Positions 34,421 through 43,347 of a DNA stretch of 64,000 bases are shown here, one piece after another. The notes beneath the pieces are model-generated. The model did not search any database. It saw only the letters and a list, made by a program, of their open reading frames with translations, and had not been told where the DNA came from. How positions within the stretch are numbered: position 1 is the first letter of the stretch; every line of letters starts with the position of its first letter. The stretch is from Stagnimonas sp. (GTDB lineage Bacteria; Pseudomonadota; Gammaproteobacteria; Nevskiales; Nevskiaceae), in assembly GCA_030696045.1 (NCBI GenBank), contig JAUYNO010000012.1, positions 1 to 64,000 on the forward strand. Reading direction: 5' to 3'. The position numbers were made by a program, and so were the translations under genes.

Positions 34421-35047
34421 TTAGCGGCTGGCGAACAGCTTGCGGACGCTGGGTCGCTGGGCCAGGCGCTCGGCATAGTCACGCACCGGCGGCGGCGCTT
34501 CGATGCCGAGCGCGAATACTCCCTGCAACCAGATCGCCCAGGCGCCGTCGGCCAAGCTGTACTCCGGCCCCAGGAACCAGCCACGGGCACTGAAGGAGCG
34601 GGCGCTGACCGTCAGCACCTGATTCAGCCGCAGCCGGGCAGCCTTCGCCGCTGCCTTGTCGCCCACGGTCGCCGCCAGTAGCGGGAACAGTTCCTGCTCG
34701 AAACGGTCCAGCGCCATGCGCGCACGCGCGCGGCTGAGCGGATCGTTCGGCATCAGGCGCGGGTGCGGATAACGCTCTTCCAGGTACTCGGCGATCACGC
34801 GGGCGCCGGTCAGCATCACCTCGCGGTCGGCGAGCGCAGGGAGCCGCTGCTCCGGGTTGAGCACCAGCAGGTCTTCATTGAGCGGGGTGCCCGGGCCGAG
34901 CCGCTCGACGCGGGAGTCAGCGACGTCTTTTTCCATGAACAGGAGCCGCGCCCAGCGGCTCCAGAGGTCGTCCCCGGCGTACAGCACCAGCGCCGCGACA
35001 GGCACCGGCTTGGGTGGCGGACTGTTGCGCGGACGGCGCAGGCTCAT
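34421..35047 (-). CDS. sspA: Stringent starvation protein A (GST fold)
   Basis: The 208-residue protein has a thioredoxin-like N-domain (V-L-Y-A-G-D-D-L-W-S-R-W-A-R, about 17-95, with N-P-E-Q-R-L-P-A-L) and an all-helical GST C-domain. It lacks the catalytic GST residue pattern, as is normal for SspA. SspA binds RNA polymerase sigma70 holoenzyme and alters transcription in stationary phase and acid stress. I chose the start at 35047 (M-S-L-R-R-P-R) over an upstream in-frame alternative at 35074. It is downstream of petC and probably transcribed from the pet promoter. Confidence 0.9.
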   Translation of the reverse strand: MSLRRPRNSPPPKPVPVAALVLYAGDDLWSRWARLLFMEKDVADSRVERLGPGTPLNEDLLVLNPEQRLPALADREVMLTGARVIAEYLEERYPHPRLMPNDPLSRARARMALDRFEQELFPLLAATVGDKAAAKAARLRLNQVLTVSARSFSARGWFLGPEYSLADGAWAIWLQGVFALGIEAPPPVRDYAERLAQRPSVRKLFASR

Positions 35048-35101
35048 GGCCGTGGTGATCCGTTCAAAGACCACCCGGCCTGGGAGCCCGCGGCGCCTGG
35101 T

Positions 35102-35848
35102 TCAATGAACGTCCTTCCAGTATTCCTTCTTGAGCATGTAGGCCAGCACCAGGAACACCGACAGGAAGGCGAGCACCTTCCAGCCCACCGCCTTGCGGTG
35201 TTCGCGGCCCGGTTCGGCGGCATAGACCAGGAAGTTGGTGAGATCGCCGACGAACTTCTTGTACTCCTCCGGCGACAGCTTGCCGGCCTGGACCAGCTCG
35301 AACGGCTTGGCGCCGTGGCCCTCGCCTGCCGCACCCTCATGGTGCTCGACCTTGGCCTGCCAGCCCTGCAACTCCCAGAGCACATGCGGCATGGACGCGC
35401 CGGGCAGCACGGTGTTGTTGACACCGAGCGGACGGCTGGGGTCGAGGTAGAAGCTCTGCAGATAGTCGGCGACCCAGTCGGCGCCGCGCGAGCGCGCGGT
35501 CAGGCTGAGGTCCGGCGGCTGCGCGCCCAGCCAGTCGATGGCGGTCGCGGGCATCGCCGATACGATGACGTCGCTCGGCTTGTCGCTGGCGAACATCAGC
35601 TTGGCCTTGAGCGAGGCTTCCGGGATGCCGAGGTCCGCCGCCATGCGGTTGTAGCGCAGGTACTTCAGGCTGTGGCAGCCGGAGCAGTACGCCATGAAGT
35701 CGCGCGCGCCGCGCTGCAGGCCGGCGAGGTTGGCGGTGTCGACCGCGAAGTAGGGATGGCTTTCGCCCCCCGACGCGACGGCGCTGCCGCCGACGCCAAG
35801 GCTGGCGAGCGCGATGAGGCCCGAAGCCAGAACCTTAGTGAGCTTCAT
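35102..35848 (-). CDS. petC: Cytochrome c1 of the bc1 complex
   Basis: The 248-residue precursor has a signal peptide (residues 1-26, A-V-A-S). The haem c site is C-S-G-C-H at 55-59, the distal haem ligand Met lies in the I-V-S-A-M-P or P-G-A-S-M-P segment, and a C-terminal membrane anchor (about 223-241, V-L-A-F-L-S-V-F-L-V-L-A-Y) precedes a short basic tail. It passes electrons from the Rieske protein to soluble cytochrome c. Its start overlaps the petB end by 14 bases. Confidence 0.96.
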   Translation of the reverse strand: MKLTKVLASGLIALASLGVGGSAVASGGESHPYFAVDTANLAGLQRGARDFMAYCSGCHSLKYLRYNRMAADLGIPEASLKAKLMFASDKPSDVIVSAMPATAIDWLGAQPPDLSLTARSRGADWVADYLQSFYLDPSRPLGVNNTVLPGASMPHVLWELQGWQAKVEHHEGAAGEGHGAKPFELVQAGKLSPEEYKKFVGDLTNFLVYAAEPGREHRKAVGWKVLAFLSVFLVLAYMLKKEYWKDVH

Positions 35849-37097
35849 GGGTCACGCGCTCCGGCTCGGTCTTGTAGGAATCCATCTTGGTATAGACGGG
35901 CATGAGGAAGAAGAACAGGAAGTAGACGGCCATGCCGATGCGGGAGATCAGCGTGCCAGTCGCGCTCGGCGGCTGCATGCCGTAGTACGACAGCGCGATG
36001 AAGGCGAGCGTGAACAGCGCCAGGGCGATCTTGAACAGCGGGCCCTTGTAGCGGATCGACTTCACCGGCGAGCGGTCGAGCCAGGGCACGAAGAAGATCA
36101 CCAGCACTGCGCCGAACATGGCGATCACGCCCGGCAGCGCCGAGCCCAGTAGCGGCGGGGTGGCGCGCAAGATCGCGTAGAAGCTGCCGAAGTACCAGGC
36201 CGGCGTGATATGCGGCGGCGTATTGATGGCGCTGGCGGGGGTGAAGTTCGGCTTTTCGAGGAAGTAGCCGCCGCCATCGGGCGCCCAGAAGATGATGGCG
36301 CAGAACACCATCAGGAACACAGTGACGCCGACGATGTCCTTCACCGTGTAATACGGGTGGAAGGGGATGCCGTCGAGCGGGATACCGGTGGCCTTGTCCT
36401 TGTGCTTCTTGATCTCGACGCCGTCCGGGTTGTTGGACCCGACTTCGTGCAGGGCGATCAGGTGGGCGACCACCAGGCCGACCAGCACGAAGGGCAGCGC
36501 GATCACGTGCAGCGAGAACAGGCGGTTGAGGGTGGCATCGGCCGGCGAATAGTCGCCCTGGATCCAGATCACCATGTCAGGCCCGATCACCGGGATGGTG
36601 CCGAACAGGCTGATGATGACCTGCGCGCCCCAGTAGCTCATGTTGCCCCAGGGCAGCACGTAGCCGCAGAAGGCTTCGGCCATCAGCACCAGGAAAATCA
36701 GCGCGCCGAACACCCAGATCAGTTCACGCGGCTTGCGGTAGCTGCCGTACAGCAGGCCGCGGTACATGTGCAGGAACACAACGATAAAGAAGGCCGAGGC
36801 GCCGGTCGAGTGCATGTAGCGGATGACGTTGCCCCAGGGCACGTCGCGCATGATGTATTCGACCGAATCGAAGGCGGTTTCGGCACCCGGCTTGTAGTGC
36901 ATGGTCAGCACGATGCCGGTGATCAGCTGGTTGACCAGCACCAGCAGCGCCAGCGAGCCGAAGTAGTACCAGAAGTTGAAGTTCTTCGGCGCGTAATACT
37001 CGGTCAGGTGATCCTTCCACAGCTTGGTCAGCGGGAAGCGATCGTCGATCCAGCCGAGGAAGCCGGTGGTCTTGTACGGGTTGGGAACAATGGCCAT
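35835..37097 (-). CDS. petB: Cytochrome b of the bc1 complex
   Basis: The 420-residue polytopic protein has eight or nine membrane helices. The four haem-ligand histidines lie in helices II and IV, the Qo-site P-x-W motif is present (P-D-G-G-G-Y and P-A-W-Y-F-G), and the G-Y-V-L-P-W-G-N-M-S-Y-W-G-A signature is intact. It holds haems bL and bH and both quinone sites. Length is the full b-type (b6 plus subunit IV fused), as in other proteobacteria. It lies between petA and petC in one leftward operon. Confidence 0.97.
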   Translation of the reverse strand: MAIVPNPYKTTGFLGWIDDRFPLTKLWKDHLTEYYAPKNFNFWYYFGSLALLVLVNQLITGIVLTMHYKPGAETAFDSVEYIMRDVPWGNVIRYMHSTGASAFFIVVFLHMYRGLLYGSYRKPRELIWVFGALIFLVLMAEAFCGYVLPWGNMSYWGAQVIISLFGTIPVIGPDMVIWIQGDYSPADATLNRLFSLHVIALPFVLVGLVVAHLIALHEVGSNNPDGVEIKKHKDKATGIPLDGIPFHPYYTVKDIVGVTVFLMVFCAIIFWAPDGGGYFLEKPNFTPASAINTPPHITPAWYFGSFYAILRATPPLLGSALPGVIAMFGAVLVIFFVPWLDRSPVKSIRYKGPLFKIALALFTLAFIALSYYGMQPPSATGTLISRIGMAVYFLFFFLMPVYTKMDSYKTEPERVTHEAH

Positions 37098-37121
37098 GTC
37101 TTAAAACTCGCTAACGGGCTT

Positions 37122-37709
37122 TTAGGCCTGGTCTTCGCCGATCACGACCGAGAGGTCGCTGGCGAAGCGGTGCGGCGGGATCACCAGGTTGACCGGGGCC
37201 GGCGAGCCCTTGTAGACGCGGCCGGCGAGGTCGAACTTGGAGCCATGGCAGGGGCAGAAGAAGCCACCTTCCCAATGCGGATGGATGTCCGGCGCCGGGT
37301 GCTCCGGCCGGTAGGTCGGGATGCAGCCCAGATGGGTGCAGTTGCCGATGGTGACCAGCACGTCCGGCTTGATCGAGCGGCCGGCACCCTTGACGTAGTC
37401 CGGCTGCAAGGAGCTCTTGGACTCGGGGTCGGTCAGCTCGGCGGTGACCTTGTCGAGGCTGGCGACCATCTCAGGCGTGCGACGCACCACCCAGACTGCC
37501 TTGCCACGCCAGGTGACACTCAGCTTCTGGCCGGGCTCGACTGCGGACAGGTCCACGGTGACCGGCGCGCCGGCCGCCTGCGCCTTGGCGCTGGGCTTGA
37601 GGGAGGCCAGGAACGGCCAGACCACGGCGGCGCCACCCACCACGCCCATGCCGGTAGTGGCAAGCGTGAGGAAGCGGCGGCGGCTGGTGTCGACGCCTTC
37701 GGTGCTCAT
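37122..37709 (-). CDS. petA: Rieske iron-sulfur protein of the bc1 complex
   Basis: The 195-residue protein starts with a twin-arginine signal-anchor (S-R-R-R-F-L, then a hydrophobic stretch to about residue 40), as is usual for Rieske subunits. The [2Fe-2S] site is C-T-H-L-G-C and C-P-C-H-G-S, giving two Cys and two His ligands plus the disulfide pair. It is the first gene of the petABC operon; a promoter is visible upstream (37795-37824). Confidence 0.97.
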   Translation of the reverse strand: MSTEGVDTSRRRFLTLATTGMGVVGGAAVVWPFLASLKPSAKAQAAGAPVTVDLSAVEPGQKLSVTWRGKAVWVVRRTPEMVASLDKVTAELTDPESKSSLQPDYVKGAGRSIKPDVLVTIGNCTHLGCIPTYRPEHPAPDIHPHWEGGFFCPCHGSKFDLAGRVYKGSPAPVNLVIPPHRFASDLSVVIGEDQA

Positions 37710-37794
37710 GTACGGATACCCTCGCTGGATTGCTAAAACTTGGCTGGGAGCGGGCCCGCAGGGGAGCCCCGGACGTCTGTCCCGAAACTCAAAC

Positions 37795-37824
37795 AGTATA
37801 GCGGCGAGGCCGGCACTACGTCAC
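37795..37824 (-). promoter_or_regulatory. Probable sigma70 promoter of petABC-sspAB
   Basis: Read on the minus strand: GTGACG (-35, 37819-37824), an 18-base spacer, and TATACT (-10, 37795-37800). This sits about 86 bases before the petA start. No other good hexamer pair was seen in this intergenic stretch. Confidence 0.5.
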
Positions 37825-37872
37825 CGTTTCGCCATCCGCGACCATCACCACCCGCCCCCCCTGCGGCGCTCA

Positions 37873-37995
37873 GAGGGTGTGAAGAAACCGTAGCGAGCGG
37901 CCCGAGCTTGTGCCGAGGAGCGGAGCTGTACTGAAGTACAGCGAGCACCGCAGACGCAAGATCGGGTCGCGCAGTAGGTTTATTCACCCCCTCTC
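37873..37995. repeat. Stop-codon-adjacent palindromic element, copy 1
   Basis: The element is bounded by GAGGG-t-GTGAAGAAAC and its complement G-TTTATTCAC-CCCCTC, with inner conserved blocks CGTAGCGAGC and GCGCAGTAG. The interior is a long imperfect palindrome closed by the hairpin GCTGTACT-ga-AGTACAGC (about 37925-37942). It abuts the TGA of the first DUF1302 gene (minus strand). A diverged copy is at 43534-43668. Confidence 0.8.
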
Positions 37996-40654
37996 AGAAC
38001 TGGTAGCGGACGTAGAGCTGAGCGAAGTCGCGGTCGCGATAGGTGTTGGACCCGGCCTTGCCGCCGGTGAACCAGGTGTAGCCGGGGTTGACCGACAGCG
38101 CGGACTTGTAGCGGACCTCGAAGTTGATGGAGGCGGACTTGCGACCCTCGACGAAGTTGGTGTCCAGGGGCTGCGGCGCGGTGCCGTTCATGTCGTGCTG
38201 CCAGATGATCTGCGGCTGGAAGCTGATGCCGGGGAACACGCTTTCGTAACGGATGATGCTGATCAGCCGGTAGCCCCAGGAAAACTTGTCCGGATAGAGA
38301 TCCAGATTGGCCTGGTGCGGGTTGAAGCGCAGACCGTCCGGCCCGTAGGAGCAGGTGGGGTTGGTGGAGCAGGCCTGCGCGTACGTGGCGGCGGTGTAGT
38401 TCGCGCCCGAGCCGTCGGCACCGGCGCTGGCGTGGGTCAGGGTGCCCGGCGCCTCGAACTGCAGCTCGTCCAGCGGCGGCAGCTCCGGCACCCAGGTGGC
38501 GCCGACTTCGAGCACGCCCAGGATCTGATCGGCGCCGATCCAGTTGTCGGTCGCACCCAGCACCTGGGTCGCGCCGAAGTTGAACTGGAACACGCCGAGT
38601 TCCTCGTAGCCCCGGATATAGCCCGGGTTGTTGTGGTCGTAGGGCTTAGTGATATCGCTGCCCGGATTCTCGCCAATGGCGCCGCCACGGTAGGGAATGA
38701 TGAAACTCGGGAAGGAGCGCGAGGAGCCGGTGGCGTGGCCAACCAGCAGGTCGAAGGTGTCGTCGTAGGCGCCGAGCGTGCCATCGGCGTCCACCACGTA
38801 GTCGCTGCTGGGGTAGACGATGGTGTTGCCATTGGCATCGGTGCCGACGCCACCGACCACGCCCGGCAGCTGCCCGGTGGCAGCGCCCAGAGCCGTAGCC
38901 AGGGGTTGCAAGGCGGCCGGCAAGGCGCCGATCAGCACGCCCGAACCATCGCCGGTGCCGGCACAGGGGGCGCCACCCACGGTCGGGTTCTGGCACAGGG
39001 TGAGGGTGGGGCCGTAGGCGGCGAACAGCAGGTCCTCGAGATCCACCTGCAGCGGCATCTGCGGCCGGTAGGCGACCTCACCCTGGATCGAGTATTCGCC
39101 CAGGGTGGTGTTGAACGAGAAGCCCAGCATCTTGATGTTCTTCGGGTACTCGAACTGCAGCTTGGCGCTGTCGAAGGGCACCGCCGAGTAGTCGTTGACG
39201 ATCTTCTGCTCGCCGGTCGCCGGATCGATGCGGACATCGTCGGGGCTGTTCGGCGTGGTCAGGCCATACAGCAGCGGGATGTTCGGGCAGTCGGCCAGGA
39301 ACTGGGTGGTGCTGCGCGAGTAGCGCGCGCAGGAATCAATCGAGGCATAGGTGCTGATATAGGGCAGCTTCGAGTGGTAATTCATGAAGTACAGGCCCAG
39401 CTCGGTGCCGCTGTTGAGCCACTCGGCGTAGTACTTCAGCGAGACGCCGTACTGATTGCTGAGGCCGAAACGATCCGGCTCGTGGTCCTTCAGGCGTTCG
39501 ACATTGAGGCTGGTGTCGGTGAGGCCGGACAGGGCATTGTCGAGTAGGCGCCCTGCCCCATCCTGGTCCTCGGCGGCGCCGCCGAAGCTGACCGTGACGA
39601 AGTCGCCGGCATTGTTGGTGCCGAGGTCAGCGAAGGAAAAATAGGAGCCGGGCGCCGGAATCTCCACCGGCTGCCACTCGAACTGGTAGTAGGCCTCGAT
39701 GGTGGCGTTCTCGAAGGGCTCGACGCTGAAGAAGGCATCCAGCTGCGGCGTGAACACTTCCTCCACCGCGAAACCGGTGCGCAGGAAATTGTTGGCATTG
39801 ACCGGCTGCGCCTGGTTGATCGAGTTGATAACCAGCAGGGTCGACTCGCCCCAGTTGATGGTCTGGCGCCCGAGCTTCCAGGTCAGCTCCTTCTCGAACG
39901 GCAGCGGCGCCTTGCCGTAGAACACCGCATCGAGCAGTTGCAGGTTCTGGCCGATCTGGTTGAGCGTGGCGCCATCGCTGCGCTTGCTGTTCACCTGCCC
40001 GCCAGGGCCATAGACGATGCCGCAGGGCAGGCCCGGAGTCGGGTTGCGGTCACCGCAAGGCTGCGAGTCGTTGCGCGGCAGGCCGTTGTTGTTGGCCGAG
40101 GTCACCGGCGTGCCGACCTGCAGATAGTTTTCGCGGGTGATGCGATTCGGGTGGTTCTCGGTGAAGTCGTTGTTGACCAGGTCGTAGAAGTACAGCGCCC
40201 GCGCGAAGAAGCCGTAGTCGCCCCAGTTGAGCGAGAGATCCTGGGTCAGCTTCAGCGGCGCCTGGGTGAGGTCGTGCTTGCCGTAGTTGAGATTGCCGTC
40301 GTCGAAGTTGAGCGAGAACTGGCCCGGCACCTCCGACAGCCGCGCCGCCGGGTAGCTCTGGGTGCGGAACAGGCCCTGGCAGGACTGATAGAGCGGATTA
40401 CCGGTCCCCGGCGTGCCGTCCAGACCCGGCTGGCGGCCGCAGACGCCGGGGTCGAGGTTGCCCTTGCCGACCAGGGCGCCGGAGCGCTCCTGCATGCGCA
40501 TCTGGGCACCGGCGGTGATGGTGGTGTTGAGCACGCCCTCGATGCCGTCTTCGCCAAACGGCAGCTCGAACTCGATGGCGCTGGCCAGGCCGGGCAACCC
40601 GCAGGCAGCGAGCATGAGCAGCCGTAAACCGATGCGTCCCCGACCAAATCCCAT
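37994..40654 (-). CDS. DUF1302 outer-membrane family protein, copy 1
   Basis: The 886-residue protein has a signal peptide (cut near L-A-S-A, about residue 26), followed directly by I-E-F-E-L-P-F-G-E-D-G-I-E-G-V-L-N-T-T-I, the normal DUF1302 opening. Many alternating-residue strands follow, with F-K-L-G-R-Q-type motifs (here W-K-L-G-R-Q-T-I-N-W-G-E-S), ending in aromatic Y-V-R-Y-Q-F. A terminal Phe and the strand pattern predict an outer-membrane beta-barrel. DUF1302 proteins usually pair with a DUF1329 lipoprotein-like gene, sometimes in hydrophobic-compound or steroid catabolism; no such partner is here. It is paralogous along its length to the next gene. Function unproven. Confidence 0.88.
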   Translation of the reverse strand: MGFGRGRIGLRLLMLAACGLPGLASAIEFELPFGEDGIEGVLNTTITAGAQMRMQERSGALVGKGNLDPGVCGRQPGLDGTPGTGNPLYQSCQGLFRTQSYPAARLSEVPGQFSLNFDDGNLNYGKHDLTQAPLKLTQDLSLNWGDYGFFARALYFYDLVNNDFTENHPNRITRENYLQVGTPVTSANNNGLPRNDSQPCGDRNPTPGLPCGIVYGPGGQVNSKRSDGATLNQIGQNLQLLDAVFYGKAPLPFEKELTWKLGRQTINWGESTLLVINSINQAQPVNANNFLRTGFAVEEVFTPQLDAFFSVEPFENATIEAYYQFEWQPVEIPAPGSYFSFADLGTNNAGDFVTVSFGGAAEDQDGAGRLLDNALSGLTDTSLNVERLKDHEPDRFGLSNQYGVSLKYYAEWLNSGTELGLYFMNYHSKLPYISTYASIDSCARYSRSTTQFLADCPNIPLLYGLTTPNSPDDVRIDPATGEQKIVNDYSAVPFDSAKLQFEYPKNIKMLGFSFNTTLGEYSIQGEVAYRPQMPLQVDLEDLLFAAYGPTLTLCQNPTVGGAPCAGTGDGSGVLIGALPAALQPLATALGAATGQLPGVVGGVGTDANGNTIVYPSSDYVVDADGTLGAYDDTFDLLVGHATGSSRSFPSFIIPYRGGAIGENPGSDITKPYDHNNPGYIRGYEELGVFQFNFGATQVLGATDNWIGADQILGVLEVGATWVPELPPLDELQFEAPGTLTHASAGADGSGANYTAATYAQACSTNPTCSYGPDGLRFNPHQANLDLYPDKFSWGYRLISIIRYESVFPGISFQPQIIWQHDMNGTAPQPLDTNFVEGRKSASINFEVRYKSALSVNPGYTWFTGGKAGSNTYRDRDFAQLYVRYQF

Positions 40655-40785
40655 GGACTGTCTCCTCTCTTATGGCAGCGACTCGCGGCAGCGAGCCTGT
40701 TATCGCGGCACCCTGACAGCAGTGCTTATTTGTTCAGCACGGTAGCAGCAGCACTCCCGGTGTCGCAATACGAAACGCCCAATGA

Positions 40786-40809
40786 GAAAGGGCGCCGACA
40801 GCGCCCTTG
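40786..40809 (-). terminator. Probable terminator of the second DUF1302 gene
   Basis: On the minus strand AAGGGCGC-tgtcg-GCGCCCTT forms an eight-pair stem, followed by a weak T-rich stretch (TCTCATT). It lies 22 bases past the stop at 40831, so the two DUF1302 genes may be separately transcribed. Confidence 0.55.
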
Positions 40810-40830
40810 GAAAACAATCTCTCTGACCGG

Positions 40831-43347
40831 TCAGAACAGGTACTTGGCGTAGACCTGCGCGTAGTCGCGGTCGCGCAGCAGGTTGTAGGGACCGCCGCCG
40901 GTGAACCAGGTGTAGCCGACATTGAAGGAGAAACTGGACTTGTAGCGGGTCTCGACCAGGGTCGAAACCACCTTGCGGCCGGCCACGAAGTTCTCGCCCG
41001 GACCGGGTGCCGTGCCGTTGACGTCGTGCGCCCAGACCAGGGTCGGCTGCAGCGAGATGCCGGGCAGCACGCTCTCGTAGCGGATGATGGAGATCAGCCG
41101 GTAGCCCCAGGAGAAGCGGTCGGTGTAGCCGTCGGCGTCCTGCTGGTGCGGGTTGAAGCGCAGGCCGTCCGGGCCGTAGGAACAGGTCGGGTTGGTCGCG
41201 CAGGCCATGCGCCGCGTCGCGTCGGTGAAGTAGGAACCCGAGCCATCGGCACCGGCGCTGGCATGGGTGAAAGTGCCGGGCGCCTCGATCTGCAGCTGGT
41301 CCAGCGGCGGCAGATCCGGCACCCAGGTGGCGCCCAGTTCGGCCACCAGCAGGATCTGGTCGGCGCCGAAAGGATTGTCGGTGGCGCCCAGCACGCGGGT
41401 GCCGCCGAGATTGAACTGGTAGGTCTCGAAGCGCTCGTAGCCGCGGATGTAGCCGGGGTTATCGTGATCCAGCGGCTTGCTGCGATCCGTCGGCGCGTTC
41501 TCGCCGACCACGCCGCCACGGTAGGCAATCACGTAGTTCGGAAAGGAGCGCGCCGAGCCCGGCAGATGACCGACCGCGAGATCGAAGGTGTCCGGGTAGG
41601 GATTGTTGCCGTTGGCGTCGAGGAAATCGCTGGGCCCGTAGACCGTGCCGGCATGGGCGGTATTGGTATCGATGCCGGCGGTGGTGCCGGCGCAGCCCAC
41701 GCCGACGGGGCTGACATTGGGAATGCCCAGTCCGAGCGGCGCCAGCAGCTGGCTCAGCGCGCTAGTGGCGGCACCGAGATCGACGGCGGGCAGCGCGATG
41801 CGCTCCAGGTTCGGGTTATGGCAGCGGGTCAGGGTCGGGCCATAGGCGGCGAACACCAGGTCTTCCTGGTCCACCTGCAACGGCAGATTGGGCCGGTAGG
41901 CCACCTCGCCCTGGATCGAGTAGTCGCCGACCGTAGTGTTGAAGGAGAAGCCGTAGAGCTGGATGTTCTTCGGGTACTCCAGCATCAGGCTGGCGCTGTC
42001 GAGCGCGGCGGCACTGGAAAAGGCAGTGTCCGGGCTGCCGGTGAGCTGTGGAATGCCGGGACAGGTGGCGACGAAGCTGAGCGAGTCGTAGGCATCGATG
42101 CCGAGTGCATTGCCTTCGCTGCGGGCACAGCTGGCGTCGGCGGCGAAGAAGCTCGCATAGGGCAGGCGCGAGTGGTAGTTCATGAAATAGAACCCCAGCT
42201 CGGTGCCGTTGTTGAGATTCTCGGCGTAGTACTTGAAGGCGGCGCCGAACTGGCCGCCCGCGCCGGGCTCCAGATCCTTCACCCGCTGGATGCGCAGGGT
42301 GGTGTTGGTGATGCGGGCCAGCGGGTTGTACTGCAGCGAGGCGACGCCATCCGGGTCTTCCGCCGCGCCGCCGAAACTGGCGAACACGAAGTCTCCGGCA
42401 TTGTTGCTGCCGACATCGACGGTCGAAAAGAACGTACCCGGCGTCTGGGCTTCCACCGGCTGCCATTCCAGCTGGTAGAAGGTTTCCAGGGTGGCGCCGT
42501 CAAAAGGTTCGATGCTGGCGAAGGCCATGCCCACCGGCGTGAACACCTCTTCGGTCTGGCTGCCGACCCGCAGGAAGTTGTTGGCATTGACCGGCTGCGC
42601 CTGGGTGATCGAATTGAGCACCAGCAGTGTCGACTCGCCCCAGTTCACGGTCTGGCGGCCGAGCTTGAAGCTGAGGGTCTTGTCCTCGCTGAACGGCAGC
42701 GGCAGCTTGCCGGACAGGTAGGCGTCGAGAAACTGGTAGTGCTGGCCCGCCTGGCGCAGCACCTCGCCTTCGCGGCGCCGGCTGCGCACCACCTCGCCCG
42801 GACCGTAGACCCGCGCGCCCGGATAGGGCAACAGGAAACCGGGATCGGAGGACGAGTAGCCGACCCGGCCGGCGTTCTCGGCGGTGACGCGGTTGGGGTG
42901 GTACTCGGTGAAGCCCTCGTTGATGAAGTCGTGGAAGAACAGGGTGCGCGCGAAGATGGCGAAGTCACCGTAGGCCAGCGTCAGGTCCTGGGTGACTTTC
43001 AGCGGCGCCTGGACCAGCTCGTGCCGGTCGTAGTTGAGGTTGCCGTCGTCGGCATTGAGCGCGTACTGCCCCGCCGCCGCCGCCAGCGCCTGGCTGGGAT
43101 AGAGCTGGTCGCGGAAGGTTGCCTGGCAGGACTGGTTGGGAATGCCGCAGACGCCGGGATCGACATTGGACTTGCCGACCAGGGAGTCGCTGCGCTCCTG
43201 CATGCGCCAGGCGGCCCCGGCGGTGATGACGGTGTTGAGCACACCGGTCACCTCGTCGTCGCGGAAGGGCAGATCGAACTCGATGGCCTGCGCCGGCAGC
43301 GCGGCGCCCAGCAGCATCAGGGCAAACAGACGTGGTGAAAGCGGCAC
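40831..43347 (-). CDS. DUF1302 outer-membrane family protein, copy 2
   Basis: The 838-residue paralogue of the downstream gene has a signal peptide ending P-A-Q-A. The same opening follows (I-E-F-D-L-P-F-R-D-D-E-V-T-G-V-L-N-T), as do the shared F-K-L-G-R-Q-T-V-N-W-G-E-S, the N-A-N-N-F-L-R segment, and the C-S-Y-G-P-D-G-L-R-F-N-P-H-Q block. The end is Y-A-K-Y-L-F, again a barrel-type C-terminus. Large stretches align with copy 1, but the mid region (about 470-640) differs. The two copies probably arose by tandem duplication and then specialised. An outer-membrane transport or binding role is inferred only. Confidence 0.88.
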   Translation of the reverse strand: MPLSPRLFALMLLGAALPAQAIEFDLPFRDDEVTGVLNTVITAGAAWRMQERSDSLVGKSNVDPGVCGIPNQSCQATFRDQLYPSQALAAAAGQYALNADDGNLNYDRHELVQAPLKVTQDLTLAYGDFAIFARTLFFHDFINEGFTEYHPNRVTAENAGRVGYSSSDPGFLLPYPGARVYGPGEVVRSRRREGEVLRQAGQHYQFLDAYLSGKLPLPFSEDKTLSFKLGRQTVNWGESTLLVLNSITQAQPVNANNFLRVGSQTEEVFTPVGMAFASIEPFDGATLETFYQLEWQPVEAQTPGTFFSTVDVGSNNAGDFVFASFGGAAEDPDGVASLQYNPLARITNTTLRIQRVKDLEPGAGGQFGAAFKYYAENLNNGTELGFYFMNYHSRLPYASFFAADASCARSEGNALGIDAYDSLSFVATCPGIPQLTGSPDTAFSSAAALDSASLMLEYPKNIQLYGFSFNTTVGDYSIQGEVAYRPNLPLQVDQEDLVFAAYGPTLTRCHNPNLERIALPAVDLGAATSALSQLLAPLGLGIPNVSPVGVGCAGTTAGIDTNTAHAGTVYGPSDFLDANGNNPYPDTFDLAVGHLPGSARSFPNYVIAYRGGVVGENAPTDRSKPLDHDNPGYIRGYERFETYQFNLGGTRVLGATDNPFGADQILLVAELGATWVPDLPPLDQLQIEAPGTFTHASAGADGSGSYFTDATRRMACATNPTCSYGPDGLRFNPHQQDADGYTDRFSWGYRLISIIRYESVLPGISLQPTLVWAHDVNGTAPGPGENFVAGRKVVSTLVETRYKSSFSFNVGYTWFTGGGPYNLLRDRDYAQVYAKYLF

